A stretch of 64,000 nt of DNA from Rhyzopertha dominica (lineage: Eukaryota > Arthropoda > Insecta > Coleoptera > Bostrichidae), in NCBI GenBank assembly GCA_025024175.1, contig QCXZ01000041.1:9543786-9607785 (forward strand), read 5' to 3'. Positions 45,919 to 59,600 of the stretch are shown one piece after another. Below the pieces are notes generated by a model. The model made no database searches. It saw only the letters and a list, made by a program, of their open reading frames with translations, and was not told the origin of the DNA. Numbering within the stretch: the stretch's first letter is position 1; each line of letters opens with the position of its first letter. The position numbers were made by a program, and so were the translations under genes.

Positions 45919-48900
45919 ATGAGTTCTTCTAAAACTGAAGTTGACCCAGTGAAAATTGAAAGGACTGGAAACGTAAGGGAAGTAGGTGCACAAGCTATAT
46001 GGAGCCTGTCGTCTTGCAAACCAGGTAAACCTTATAGGATTTTGTATAATTAGATGAGCATCTAACATTTATTAGTAACTAACAATGCCAAAGTTGTCGA
46101 CAAAAACAAACCCATTTTCCTGTGCAGTTGAACAGGGATATTTTCAAATCGTGACTTTGGTTACTAGTACAGTGCATTTAGTTTGCTTCATTGCTAATAA
46201 TTCTAGGAGTAGGTAGGATGTAATCTTTTTTATTTTCGTCTCACACTGTTTAAGAAGACTATATTAAAAATGAAATGTTTGCATTGACAAAGTCAGATTA
46301 ATATTAAAATATGGATACATTTCGTTCTCGTCATGGATCTGTCAGATCGATGGTTCTCGTCCATTCAGTTTAGACCAATCTTTATCAGATGAGGTATCAG
46401 GCTGACTAAACTGGAACCGTGTGTATGGTGGTTAATTTAGGAGTACAGCTTTGCAACATGAGAGGGTGTAACAAAATCGTTCTCCACTTTTAATTCTCCC
46501 ATTGACAGATGTGCTGTAAACTCGGTAATTAGGTACTGCAGATTTCTAGAAACTTGTTATATTTCACTCATTCAGTATTATTACTATTATGTACAGTAGA
46601 TTTCATGTAGATTTCTAAAATAAGGTTTAGTAACTTATTGCCAGCGAACCCTTTATTGTGTTTTTGGAACTTAGTGACACCGGCACATCTGTTGTGAGCC
46701 TTTACTACTAAAAAATGGGATTCATTGTTGCAAAGTTAGACTGAAGAAATAGCTTCATAACAATACAATCAGAGCATGCACGCAGTGGCGTAGATCGATA
46801 TTGCTTATTTTTGCAAAATCATTATCCTAGATACATGATAGTACTCCAGTGGTGACTGGTATCAGTTGGTGACACTTTGGCTTATTGCTTGCAGCATTCA
46901 ATTTTTTTCCTCATCCAAGAAAACAAAATATCTGTATGAGATAATTATCCATTCCACTTGCTTGTGATAAAGAAGTAGTAAAAAGCTGTTTTCTGTTAAG
47001 AGAGAAAAACAATTGCCAGGAAAAAAATTATCAGTAACTAATTTTTATATCACAAAGCCACGTCAAATGTACACTGAGAATGAATCATTAACCATTACAA
47101 AATTTAAGTAATAAAGGTTGTCAAAGCTTAAAGTAAGAACTGGGGGTAGCCTTGTTTAGTCTTTTTAATCTCAAGGGCAGCTTTAAAAAATAAAAAAAAT
47201 TGCTTTACCAAATAATGATAGTGGCGTCCCAAGAAATTTTTGCTATCTGTGTCTATTTAACAAATACAATATTCACAGTTGGCAAATTCATTTATTTTCG
47301 GCAAAAATTACCATCTTCTGCTTTTAAACAATTAAAAATCTGGCCCTACTGCAGAAGAATTCTGAACCGTAGGGTGCTCATCTTGTCCAATAAGATATAA
47401 TTGTCACAAAAAATATATTAATGTATAAATAAATGAATCAACAATTACAGGATTTGGTGTAGAACAGTTGAGAGATGATCGTGCAGACACATACTGGCAG
47501 TCAGATGGACAACTGCCACACCTAGTGAACATACAGTTTCAGCGGAAAACTACTGTGAGTGACATATACATCTATACAGACTATAAGTTAGACGAGAGTT
47601 ATACTCCTAGTCGTATTTCAATACGTGTTGGAACACATTTCAACGATTTGCAGGAGATTGAAGTTATTATGTTGTCAGAACCTTCAGGTATGTATAAAGA
47701 CAGAGGTAGTGATGTGAACTTCACATTTCATTACTGTAACCACCACATTACGGTGATCATGATGCTAAATTGACATTTTCTGTTTACATGCAAATTCTGT
47801 CCATAGACACGATTCTGTCTACAGCTAGCATTGTGAAAGATTACACAAATGTAATTTTTAATTATACTATCACGAGAGTCAGAATAAATTGAAAATAATT
47901 CAGCAGAACTCTTGTCTGGTAACAGTTCGAGAAAAGTTCTGGAGAACTACTTTCTAACTTAAAATGTTGGTTGTACTCCACTATTCTCATTGTAGTTTCT
48001 TATGATTGTTTCTAATGTGAGTTCCAATGATTTTTATTTGCTATTTCACATTATTATTACAACCTCAAAGTTACTTTCAGATGCTTTGTACTTATATTAA
48101 TCCATGTAAAAAAAATGGGCACGTTTTACAAACAACTAAATTGTTTACTTAGATATAAACATTTTCAAAGCAATTAATTTACCTGCAACTTATTGCGGAA
48201 CTGTTTGTGAAGTAACAATTTATATTACATTTGTTCAAGTATTTATTTATTGCAATTGGTCGTTTTGAAATATCTGATGCAGTATAATGTTTAATTACAA
48301 ATCTGCTTGTCATCCAAAGGGCAGTAATTGAAATATATCTACACAATATCATTAACTTTACTGGGGACTATAGCACCATCCTGAATTTTAAATTTTTCTT
48401 CGTCAAATGCAAACATAAATTAATGTAACTAACAAGAGGGATAAAAGAAACAAAAATAATACGAAGTAGACTATTCAGAGTCATTTATTAACAGTTCCCA
48501 TATTTTAATAAAATAATTTTTAAATTGGACTGGTGCACAATTGTAGCCACATCTAAATTTCACACAGAATTTAACAAATTTTAACATAATATTCGTAAAT
48601 TAATAAAATAATCTAGAATTCATGTTTTCAACCAAATTATTAAGTATTCTTGGTTTTAAATTGGCCCAAACCTCTTCTAATGAATTTTTGAGTTCATTTA
48701 TGGCGGCATAGTGTCACTTATCCGCATGTACTCGCCTAACTGAGATACTCCAAAGGTTTCCAATTGAGTTCATGTCAGGTGAACAAGATGCCACTCTAAC
48801 AATTCGACAGTTTGGTTAGCAAACCAAGCCTTGGACTCTCTACTTACATGAATCCTCGCATTATCTTGTTGGAAAATGAAATCTCGTTTGTAATTGTTAT

Positions 48901-50345
48901 TTAAAAAGGCAATCAATTTGTCTCAAGAACTTGAATGTACTCTCGACTGTTCATTCATGTTGATGGGTAAGCGCCAATGTTAAAACGCCTGCTTTTGTAA
49001 AGGCACTCCATACCATTAATGTACCACCTCCAAGGTTTCGTTTTGAAAGATACTCAGGTTTTCTCCTCAAATCTCGCCAATAATAATTGAAACCATCTGG
49101 ACCATCAAAATTATTTTTTTACATCAGAAAAGATAATCTGAATTAAAAAAATAACATGGTTTAATTGTACATTTTTGGTTTATATTTTTCCAATTTGGAT
49201 TCATATTGTCACGAGCAAATTCCAAATGGGCTGTTTTATGGTAAGGAAGAAGTCTCTGACATTTTTTTAGTTTTCCGCGTACAATGTATTCACTTTTCTT
49301 CAGAACCCTTCCTATAGTCCATTTTGAAATATCAAGCCTGCACTCTTGGGCTATTCTTTTTCAACTTTTTAAAGTGTTACTCACTGTAACAATAATTGTT
49401 CTTGTAGCTCTGGGAGAAATCTTTTTCTTAGGGCCACTTTTCTTGTTTGTGCCATAATGTTCAGGATTTCGCAAATAACTGGCGACGACAACTTTACGAG
49501 ACCGGTTAATTCCTTGAGCAATTTTTCGTTAACTAATAAAGCCTTCATCCTAAAATTTTACCTCTTTCTGTGTAACTCAGATACCTTCAACGAGGCATTT
49601 TTAACACAATTGTTACAACACAGTGACAGTTAATAATAACAAAATATAAACATGTTTTTCACGTTCGATCACAGCAACCTAAAAGTTTATTTTTAAGTGG
49701 CGCTATAGTTATGCACCATGCAAATTTTAGAAAATAGTTNATTAAATTATGGAAATTATTAATAAATTACTTTATATAGTCAAGTTCCTATTATTTTTAT
49801 TTCTTTTATCCTTCTTGTAAGTTACATTAAATTACGTTTGCAGAAAAACTGATAATTCAAGGTGGGGTTATAGTTATGCTCCCCAGTGTATTAGCATTTA
49901 CCGTTTATCTTGAACTTCGCTTATAGCGTTATAGCAGACATTAATGTATATTTTCCCATAAAATCTGATTGCATTTCTAGATAGCTGGACTTCACCACAT
50001 AGAATGTTAAATTGTTACGTGCACCAGATCTGTAATAAGACAACATTGAATATCAGCTATTTTTGAGTAACAAATTTGCAGCTGTTTAAAAAATTTGCAG
50101 TTAGCTGCATGTGTAAGTTTTATATTTTCGTAGGCTGGGTACACATTCCAATAAAAGACATCAAGGACAAGCCGATTCGAATGTTTATGATACAAATTGC
50201 AGTAACCAGCAACCACCAAAATGGGAGGGATACCCACATGAGGCAGATTAAAATACATAGTCCAGTAGATGTACCTAATACGAATACAGAAAAGTATTGT
50301 AATTTCTCTACTGTAGCCTTCCAACAATATGCCACGATCAGGTAA
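45919..50345 (+). CDS. APC10: Anaphase-promoting complex subunit 10 (APC10/DOC1)
   Basis: Three exons (45919-46024, 47451-47687, 50134-50345) join in phase to 184 residues, the family's usual length. APC10 is the processivity subunit of the APC/C ubiquitin ligase and with Cdc20/Cdh1 forms the receptor for destruction boxes. The DOC domain is unmistakable: REVGAQAIWSLSSCKPG, the LRDD..TYWQSDGQLPHLV stretch, VNIQFQRKTTV, YKLDESYTPSRISIRVG, NDLQEIE and SNHQNGRDTHMRQIKI. The protein ends in Ile-Arg, the IR tail that docks on Cdc27/APC3. Polyadenylation hexamers follow at 50418-50428. Intron 2 contains a decayed Tc1-like element. Confidence 0.96.
47875..47905. repeat. Short dispersed repeat shared with SPT20 intron 6
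   Basis: AGAATAAATTGAAAATAATTC and similar flanks occur here and at about 28990-29015; a related GAGAACT..GGAGAA stretch follows in both. Probably remnants of one non-coding repeat family. Confidence 0.5.
48361..49888 (-). mobile_element. Decayed Tc1-like transposon with IR/DR-type ends, in APC10 intron 2
   Basis: Inverted arms of about 190 bases run from 48361 and back from 49888, flanked by TA on both sides. The outer motif (CTGGGGACTATAG left; ATAGTTATGCTCCCCAGTG right) is echoed by an inner copy near 48527-48554 and 49697-49721 (GTGGCGCTATAGTTATGCAC), the two-repeats-per-arm IR/DR plan. Between the arms, minus-strand frames hold Tc1-type transposase fragments: a helix-turn-helix region (RLDISKWTIGRVLK), PYHKTAHLEFAR, and the second catalytic Asp in FQQDNARIHVSR (48841-48880). 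Many stops and frameshifts; inactive. Confidence 0.85.
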
Positions 50346-50417
50346 CGTTAAAATAATAGAGTTCATATGACTAAAATGTATATATTTATAATTAGTTTTA
50401 CAACAAACAATACAATT

Positions 50418-50428
50418 AATAAAATAAA
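50418..50428 (+). terminator. Polyadenylation signals of APC10
   Basis: Two overlapping AATAAA hexamers about 75 bases past the stop codon. Confidence 0.6.
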
Positions 50429-50602
50429 TTTATTTACAAAAATATGTTGTCTTTCTGATAGCTTATTCACACAGAGCCGCAAAAAGAAGGTTCTTTAAAA
50501 AAACACCTGAGTAAAAACTGAACAGTAAAAAACAAAACAGCACACCTGACTAGATTAAAAAGCATTTATAGTGTTAGTTTCCTTGGTACCTTTGTAGAAA
50601 CC

Positions 50603-53600
50603 ATGTTTCAAGAACTGTTAATTGCAGCAACAATATGCATTGTTATATCACTTGCCTTAACAAGGCAAGCACCAGAAGCAATAGACATTTTAACAGATAA
50701 CTTGTTTGATAACTTGAAGCATGATCCATTTTTAACTGGTAAGCATTACAAATAATGAAGTATAAATTGCTAAAACTTAATTCTTAAAGATGGAGAATTT
50801 ACTGATGAAAAGAAAGCTTTTATCGAAACACAAATAGCTAACTACTTAGCGCTGGTAGAAAATTCTCAGAATATTCAGCAACATTCAAAGAAGAGACGCA
50901 GCTTGCCTGTCGACAACATGGTGTCACTAACTACAGACAATCACGGTAAGTGCAAGATATTTAGTGAAAATAAACAAGTATAGTAAAAATTATTTTCGAT
51001 TCGTGAGATCTTTTTGTTGGCACTCTTGGGTTTAGAAGTAATCTCAGTGTTTTGTATTTAGATTTAAATTATATAGGGTGTATTGCTAGAGGTAATTATT
51101 TGAACCTAATTATGTTGAAAACTATTGCCTGTATCACAATATTTTAAAAGAAACTTATATGTAGAAAAAGAATAGAGATATCCAGATTATTATTCTGATT
51201 GAAGGTAAATTAAAGTAAAGTAAGTTAAAGTGTCCACGTTGGCAGTGATGTACATCACATGTGAAGAACAGATTTCAAAACATAACTTAATTCCAAAAAG
51301 TTGTTGCCATATAAACGTTAATTTCTTTGGAAAATAAAAAAAGTTAATTTTTGGTCTATTTGCGCCAACCTGTAGGAATTCATATTTTCTCGATTTTCTC
51401 GAAAACAGTTCGTTTTAGCGAAATGCAATAAGAGATCCTTTTTTGTACCTTATTTGTTGCTCTTTCTGAAAATAGTAACGAGCATTTTGACATTTCACAC
51501 ACAACTTATTTTCAAAGAGAAAATCCCTCTGTCCCTCCCCATATGCCGCCTCTGTTACAGATATGAAAAAATGTTTTATGCCAGATTATTAGCCGTGATC
51601 TATTATAAGATTCTCTCAAAATTCGTAAAGATTAAAAAAACCGTTCTGTAAAAAATAAAAGAAATCAAAATCTTGTTTTTAACTTCAACACTCTGTATAT
51701 CAAAAATGAAGCATTTTCGGACACATGTTTATATAGACTTTTCGTCACGATTTCACGTCAGGAATACGCACTAGAAATTATGACATCGAATTTAGAGACA
51801 CCCTGTATACTTGTATTGACTGTACTGACAATGGCTACTTGATAGTCGAAAGCACTCCACAATTAAAAAAATAAAGTGGATTGTACTTCAAGTATTTTAT
51901 TTGGAGAAGAATTAGTTTATAATATAATGAAAATGATAAATGAAAAAAAAAATTAAAAAGTTCATACACGCGAAAAATACAACATGTATTTCCCATTTGA
52001 AATTTCAATTGCTCAATGGCACATGTTAATATTATTTAAATTCACCCAAAATTCATCTAATTTTTTTTATTACACAATTGATTTTGAGGGTGGGAAGAAA
52101 GAAATCCAAAATCCCAAAAATAATGGCCACTCACTTATGGGTTAGACAAAATATCTAAGGTTCAAAATAAACCTTCATGGACAAACAAAAATCAGCACTT
52201 AAGGTCTGAACATCTGATAATTGGTTAAAACCAATAAACAGGTGACATTTCTCCCATTCATTTATTTTTGATGGAAAATGAAACTGTACCCCACACCATT
52301 TTAAACCACACATACACATTATGGTCGGCAGTCATAGTAGGGCCCATAAGCATTACTTACCTTTGCTTATCCTATGTTATGGCACTGGAATATACTCTTA
52401 GTGAAAGCAAACATTTCAATAGCTTTTTAGTTATTTAAAATAAATCTACATCCATAATTTATCTCTAAAAATCGTGGGGTGCCCTCTAAATTCTTTTCTT
52501 GCATATTACTGTATTAAAAAAATCCAAGAATGCCAACTTACCCACTTTAGAACAAAATCTAGTAAACACCAATTAACATTTCCTACACATTACCCTTAGA
52601 ATCAACCCCNAACAAGTCTTTAAAAATGTATTCACAGCCATGACGCTCTAAATGTTTATATAGTTCCCCCATATCCATGTGATTGCACTTTATACTGTTG
52701 TTCTGAAAAATTACCTCCTCAAACGTCTTAAACTTAAAGAAAGTCTCTCTGTCATCTTTGCACTCCTCTGTCACCTTACAGAATATCCGTTTCCAATTCA
52801 TGGACTTTATAGTTTGCCACCACTCCTGGCAATCACTTGCAGCACCTTCCACACAAATTATACCTGGCTTACCGGGCATGCAAAATCCAGTTAGGTGAAG
52901 CAGATGAGCTAGATTCAAAATCTCGCGTCTTTTCGTTTTGCTGTAGATGTGATGGGAGTAAATCCAATAACGGACAAGCTGATCACATTTTTCAGACGTC
53001 TGCAATGGATTTTGTTCCGTTTTGTTTTCAATGTAATCAGCAGCGTTGTCTTGAATCCAAGCTATTGCAAGGAATATACAAGGTTCCCCTCTCGCCAAGC
53101 CAAGAATATAGTTGGACAGATCCTTATTCATCCTTGCATGCTGGTCACGGTTTTGTGTTGTGTTTCTCACGTAAACATCTGGCTCTATGTCTGGGTATTC
53201 GTGAGATAAATTTACACAGAGCTCAAATTTCGTGTTCTCTTCAAGGATGTTAACCGTGAAATCCAAGAACGGAGGAATTTCTTTCGATTCTCCATTAACA
53301 AAATTCTCAATTGCTTTGAATGCAGCGAGGTCTTCTATTTTTACTTCACCTGGGTTGTAGAACATGGATTGCAGTGACTCGAGTTCTGATAACTGGGTTT
53401 CCAAATTTTCCCGCAACTTGCTCGATTTGATGATTTCCACCATTGCCCCTATAAGAAAGAAAACATATGGTAAATGTAATAATAGAATGTAATATAATGT
53501 TAAAGAAAATGCAAGAGAGGAGTACTGCAAATCCAAAACTGAAACATTATTACACAAACTAATATTATACATTTATGCAATAAGCTATTTTTGTTCTCTG

Positions 53601-56600
53601 TTATATGTCATGTAAAAATTAAAAGTACATACTGAAATATTGTCTACACTGTTAATACCATCGTTTAGAGTTGGCATGCTGATGGTCAGAATCTTTGTTA
53701 AAAAGAAGAGGGTTGATTTAATGAACGGCTGCAATGCTTGATATGTAGATCTGATCTTGTAGCAAACCAGTATCATCTCAAATGATGCTGGGTTATTTAT
53801 ATATGTAGAATATATATTATACAGTTCATTTCCTACAATAAAAACTAAAGGAATAATCCATCAAACAAAAATCTGTAAAAGTTATGTCAAGTTAGACACC
53901 AGTTGATTTACAGAATATCACATGAATTGGTTACATAAGCTCAGAGTGTCTTCATCCATCCTAATTAATATAAATCCTGTACTTTAAAGTACTCCATTGA
54001 TAACCCTCTTAAAACTCGGGTTTCGTATTGTATTGCCTATATCATGAATCTGATATAAATGGACTCTCGTTTTCGGTAATTAAGGTAAGTTTAAAGAGTT
54101 TTACTTCCATTTAAATAAATAACACAAAGTGAAACTTCATTCATTTATTACATTTTGGTCGATACACTTGCCACATAACAAAGAAGACTTTTACAAAGAA
54201 CAGAGGTCATCCTTGTTATCTTTGTCGACACATTTTCTTCAATAGCTATCAAGTTACTGAGTTTTCTTAAAATTGACGTAAAAATTGGAACATTAAGGAA
54301 CATTCAAATCAATATTAACCCCAGCAATTTACATTGCTTCATTATTTAAAATCATTACAGAATTTTTAATGGCAGCATTCATATATTTAATGATTCATTC
54401 TGTTTCGGAAATATAACTACACATTATACTAATGATCGTTTATAGCATTGTAAAAATTAATTAATCAATTTCTAGCAAGACTGTATTCTGTACAAAAACA
54501 AGAATATTTACATACCACCTTCGATTTCTCATTTTTTGGCAATTCCAGCAAACCTCCGTATTTTGATTACTATGTATTTATCAAGATACCTAGAACCCTG
54601 GTATTTCAACTGGCCGCCAATATTGTGTCAACATCTATTGCCAAATTTTAGTTTGACAAATTGTCATTTGACAAGAATACTAACCAAAGTCACTGAAACG
54701 TCAACATTTAGACTTTTAAGTATTTCCGAGTTTAGTTTCAAAAATTTGGATATAATTACACCAAATTACATTTGCAATTATTGCCATACGTTTTGAACCC
54801 CTTTTTATAAGATGGGCTACGAGAGCTCTAGGTATCTTGTATTTATATTTGAAAAAAATATTTAGTTGGATAGTAGATTTTAAGTCTAATTCAAGCAGTA
54901 TGACAGCAATTTTTTGTTATCATTTGTTCTTGAGATAGGAGATATGACATGAAATTAAATACACATATAATGTTATGTCTTAATTCAGATTTTTCAAAAT
55001 TATTTCTAAGCTTTTGAAAATAATATCAACCTATTATACATTTTCAGAATCAGAAAAAAGATGCACTGTGTTTAGCATGAAAAATATACGAGCCATTTCA
55101 AAAAATATAAGCTGGTGTCATATCTGAAAAATTCATGATATAATATCCCAATTAAACTGCTTGAAAGTTAAATCTACTCATTAAAATTTTTCTAAAAATA
55201 TAAATAGTAATCGAATAGTAATCGATGAAATTGCCAAAAAAACGAGAAATTGAAGATACTGTGAAAATAAAATTAAGAATTTAGGATGGCAATGCCATCT
55301 GTCAGCATTACACTGACATGATGACAAAGCCACCTAGCTGCTTTGGTATATAAGCAAAACCAGTTCTATGCCGTGTTGTCTACACTAGACCTAAACTGCA
55401 CTGATGAGCTGTAATAACAGCGAAATAGTACTATCTGCAGTTGGTTGAGATGTAGACAGCACAGCATAGACATGCATTTTACTGTGAAAATAAATTTTCT
55501 CAAAAAATTGACTAATGACTAAAAACTATTTTGATGTGTGTGTACTCATAGCAAACTCAGACCTCTGTACACAGCACAAAAAATTGTTCAACATTAGACA
55601 ACAGTTCTACGCCTGGACTGTATCTTTTGAAAGCCTATCATTTCATTGTAGGTACACATTATTGCTGAATAACGAAGTCAACACTATGGGCTGTCATTTT
55701 ATTCTGAAGTCTATATTTACTCTTCTTCCTAGGTTCAAATAAATTCTTTGCTTATTTTAGGTACTTTTGTCCTGGATAACATCCTACCAATAAACACAAT
55801 TGAAGCCAGATTTCCAAAAGACATTGTACTTTTTGAGCAAAATACAGTTTGGTATGCAGTTGCTTTAATAAGTGAATCACCCATCCAAGATGCCTATGCA
55901 ATGCAAATATATAAGAAAATCGTAAGTATGTTAAGTTACAATAATAGACTGCTCCTTATTTGTCAATAAACAAGCAAAAGAAGGATGTTCATTTCATAAT
56001 TTTACTCTGTGTACAACCGAAAGTTTAGATAATCACATTCACAGAATGCAACTTTTGAACTCGAGAGCGAAGAAATACCTATCAACAAAGGAAAAAAAAT
56101 AGCAGCTCATACAACTGTCACTGGAACATTTCTAGTGGTTGCCCAAAATTCAGCAAGCTTGGACTTCAATGATAAAACACATGTTTACAAGTTTGGTTTG
56201 GAAGAGGATCTTATAAAAATTCAATCTTTGGAAGAAAAATTTTCTCACGATGTTGTGATTTGGTAAAGCCATTGGAATAACTTTAGACTAAAATTACAGG
56301 TACAGTGGCTGTTTTGCAGGGAACAAATGGGTGATATCTTCTTAGCGTTTGCCCAGCACAAGTCTAACAAGTCAGGTTCATCCACTTATGAAACGGGAAG
56401 TTCAGTTTATAAATGGCTAGGTCAACATTTTGATTTTGTACAGCATGTACCAACAATCGGTGCTAAGAAGGTGATGCCTTTCAGCATCAGAAATAGTCAC
56501 TTCCTAGCAGTGGCAAATTTTCAAAATGATAAGGAAGAGACTGATGTTTACTCAGAAATATTTATTTATGATGTTCATGCAGAGCAGTATGTACCACATC

Positions 56601-59600
56601 AAAAAATTAGAACCAGTGCTGCTGTGGATGTTAAGTTCTTCTGCTTCCAGCTGGGACATGACAAAGAGAGCTTTATGGTCGTAGCAAATCATTTCGCCCA
56701 AGGTAAAACCTGCACTTTTTTCACAAATTCATGATCTTTAAGCTTTAAACACACATTTTTATTTTCAGATTTGGATGGAAACAGAAATTACGATATTCAT
56801 TCCATAATCTACAAGTATATCGACAATTATTTTATCCCCTTTCAGAGTGTTAAGTTAAATGGTGCTTTAGAGTGGCTTCCGGTTGTGGTAAGCAAATTTA
56901 TAGAATTCAAAGGGCACATAATAAAATAGGGAGAATCTTCAGGGAACCTATGGCGAGTTTGCTTTAGTCGCAGCAACAAAATACGAGGGACTAAAAACAT
57001 ACCAATATGATGGATGGAGATTTGTCGAAGTCACTACAAATCAAAAGAATGAAATATTTGAAGGAGGAGTTGTTTCCATGTACTCATACATCTTTTGCAA
57101 GACCCCCATAATGGGTAAGCACCTAAAAATGTATAAAATACTACCCCTGGATCAAAATAAAATTTTAAGTTGCTACAAATCAAAATGATGACGGCACCAT
57201 GATGAATCTGGTACAGTTTAACTTTATCCATAAAAATCCTATAAAAAAGATACAATCTGAGACATTAAGATGGTGTGAGAAAATTGTTAACGACTTGGAA
57301 ATGAATGAAAAAGGAAGTGCATATCGAGCCAATAGAGAGGCAGTTCGAGATGATGCAGTAGAAGATAATCTGAAATCAGATGAAGTAAGTTGCAGATATG
57401 ATTTAACTTTGTTCTTCTATTCCTGATACTAACAAATTGCTGCTTAAATAGATCACAGCCAATTATACCAAAACTAAATAGGAATTTATTGAGTCAGATG
57501 CCTTCTTTGTCATCTAATAAAACAATGAAGAAAGAAAGTTATCAATATGTCAAATGTCAATAACTAAAAACCAATTTTGTTTATACCAATTAAATACATA
57601 TATCTATTAAAAACTCAATCAGTCCTATTTTGCACTTGAATTTCATTCAGACATTTAACTGTTGCACATATAATGTTACATTTCTTGACCAAATAAATAT
57701 ATTGTCTGTTAACGCTCACATTATTTACCATCTTTTAAAATTATAGCACCCTAATATAAGTTAAAAGATTTCATAAAATATTATGATGGGAAATAATAAT
57801 TTCAACCCAGATGGTTTTTATTTTCAGAGTGAAAAATCAGAAAATTTTTTTGATAACACCCAGCTTATCAAAATAAATCAAATCAAAGCAGACTTGGCCT
57901 CTCAGAGAGCCATTCTGCAAAACATGAAATCTGTCATCAATGATATAGTATCTCCCGATAGAATAAATGTAATCCCAAAAAGTATCACTACAGAAAATAT
58001 TGTTGCACTGCAGGACATATTCACAGACAATTTATCTACCAGAAAACTTAACAATGTCACAGTGTCAGAGTTCATAGAAAACATAATCAACATAAATGAA
58101 GGATTTAATATTGAATACCCGCTTCAAATAAACAACATAGAAGCAAAAAACTTCGTTACCCCGAAAATAATAAATGATCAACCCATAGAGTCTATGCTAA
58201 GGGCAAATGAAAATCGTCATCTTAAAAATGTGACTATAAAGGGAAACGTTATTTTTGATGATGGTATGACCCTAGGTGACACACTCGATGGTATAAGAAT
58301 TGACCGAAACAACATCTTATTGAATGAGGGTGATCAATATATTCCAGGAGAACTGAAGGTGACTACTATAAATGCCGAACATTTACAAACACCTTTCCTC
58401 AACAAACTGGACTTGAAATCTATAAATCCGGAAGAAAACACTGTGCCCGTGAAGTCAATTGAAAACCTGACTGTGAAGGAGCTCATAGTAAACAAATATC
58501 TCAACGATGTGGATGTGGTTACCTTAGACAAATATGCTTTACGTACATCTGAGAGCCAAGAAATTACAGCGGCTTACGCATTTGATAACCTCCATTTGAA
58601 AAACCTAGATAGCAGAGGGATGATCTCGTTCAAATCAGTTGATGAGATGATTCGTACAGACAAAGGTGAATATTCCATCAACCATGATGTCCTATTTACC
58701 AATGGGCTCATTGCAAAAGATGTAGTGGTAAAAATGGGTCTTAATGAGATACACGTCAGCTATAATGGCGATTTAGATTTGTTACTAAAAGATTCACCTA
58801 AAGTTCAATATTTAACCGGTTACAAGCAATTAGAAGATGTTAGACTGCTCAATCCAATGAAGTTGCAAGGAAAAATTCGGAATAAAGGATTGGATAAGGT
58901 TAATCCCGTGGTACATATCCACAGAGACGCTTTTCTCACAGGTGACTGTACGATTAACGGCAATGTTACGGTAGAAAAGTTGATGAGAAGTTTGAATATC
59001 GTCGATGGAAAGGGAACACACTCAGTAAAACGTTTGTGGGAACAAGGGGCCAAAATTGAAGATCAGGAGATTGGAGTAGGATTGCGATTTTTACAACAGT
59101 TGGATGTGAGTATTGCATAATCTGTAGAAAATATAACGAGAAGGGAATGTTAATTTTGTGTTAACAATTTTTTGTGCATGTTTTTTATACACTAAAAAGT
59201 TTAAGAATAATTAAAAAAATAAGAGAAGGCAGACATTTAACATCTAACCAAGTTTCATCACATACTACTGTTTCATTCAAATTTTCTTCTAGAATTGTTT
59301 TTCAAAATCCTGCATCTCTATTATGCTCTTACCATCACATTTTTAGTCAAATAAATGTAAATCCCATTATTTTTTCAAACCACTTATGTGATCCTTTTGA
59401 ACCATGAAACAGTTTACTGTTCCTTAATGTAACTCTAAAACATTAAACTTTTCTCTAAAATACATACAGTGTGTCTAAATATGAGCTTACTTTAAGAACA
59501 TTGAGGTGGTATTCATTTGAAAATTTGTAATGATACTTCAGTTCTAGCAGAGAGTTGAATGAAAATATTTTTATGTTATGTCACTTGTGGTTATACTGGA

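Larger units (their letters stand above)
53444..55760. other. Rest of the host intron and RWDD2 upstream region
   Basis: The RWDD2 5' UTR exon(s) and promoter should lie on the minus strand above 53450, but I could not place them. Frames such as 54536-54796 show no domain. The hairpin cluster at 55285-55470 is listed separately. Confidence 0.35.

Noticed and set aside
52679..53253. Plus-strand ORFs of 71 to 138 codons
   Set aside because: Antisense shadows of the RWDD2 coding exon.
53444..53572. Upstream in-frame extension of RWDD2 with hydrophobic residues
   Set aside because: A splice acceptor separates it from the real ATG at 53443; the extension is intron sequence.
57783..57827. ATG at 57783 as the start of a separate gene containing the 1.3-kb exon
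   Set aside because: A TTTTCAG acceptor at 57821-57827 joins the exon in phase to the preceding one; the upstream codons are intron.
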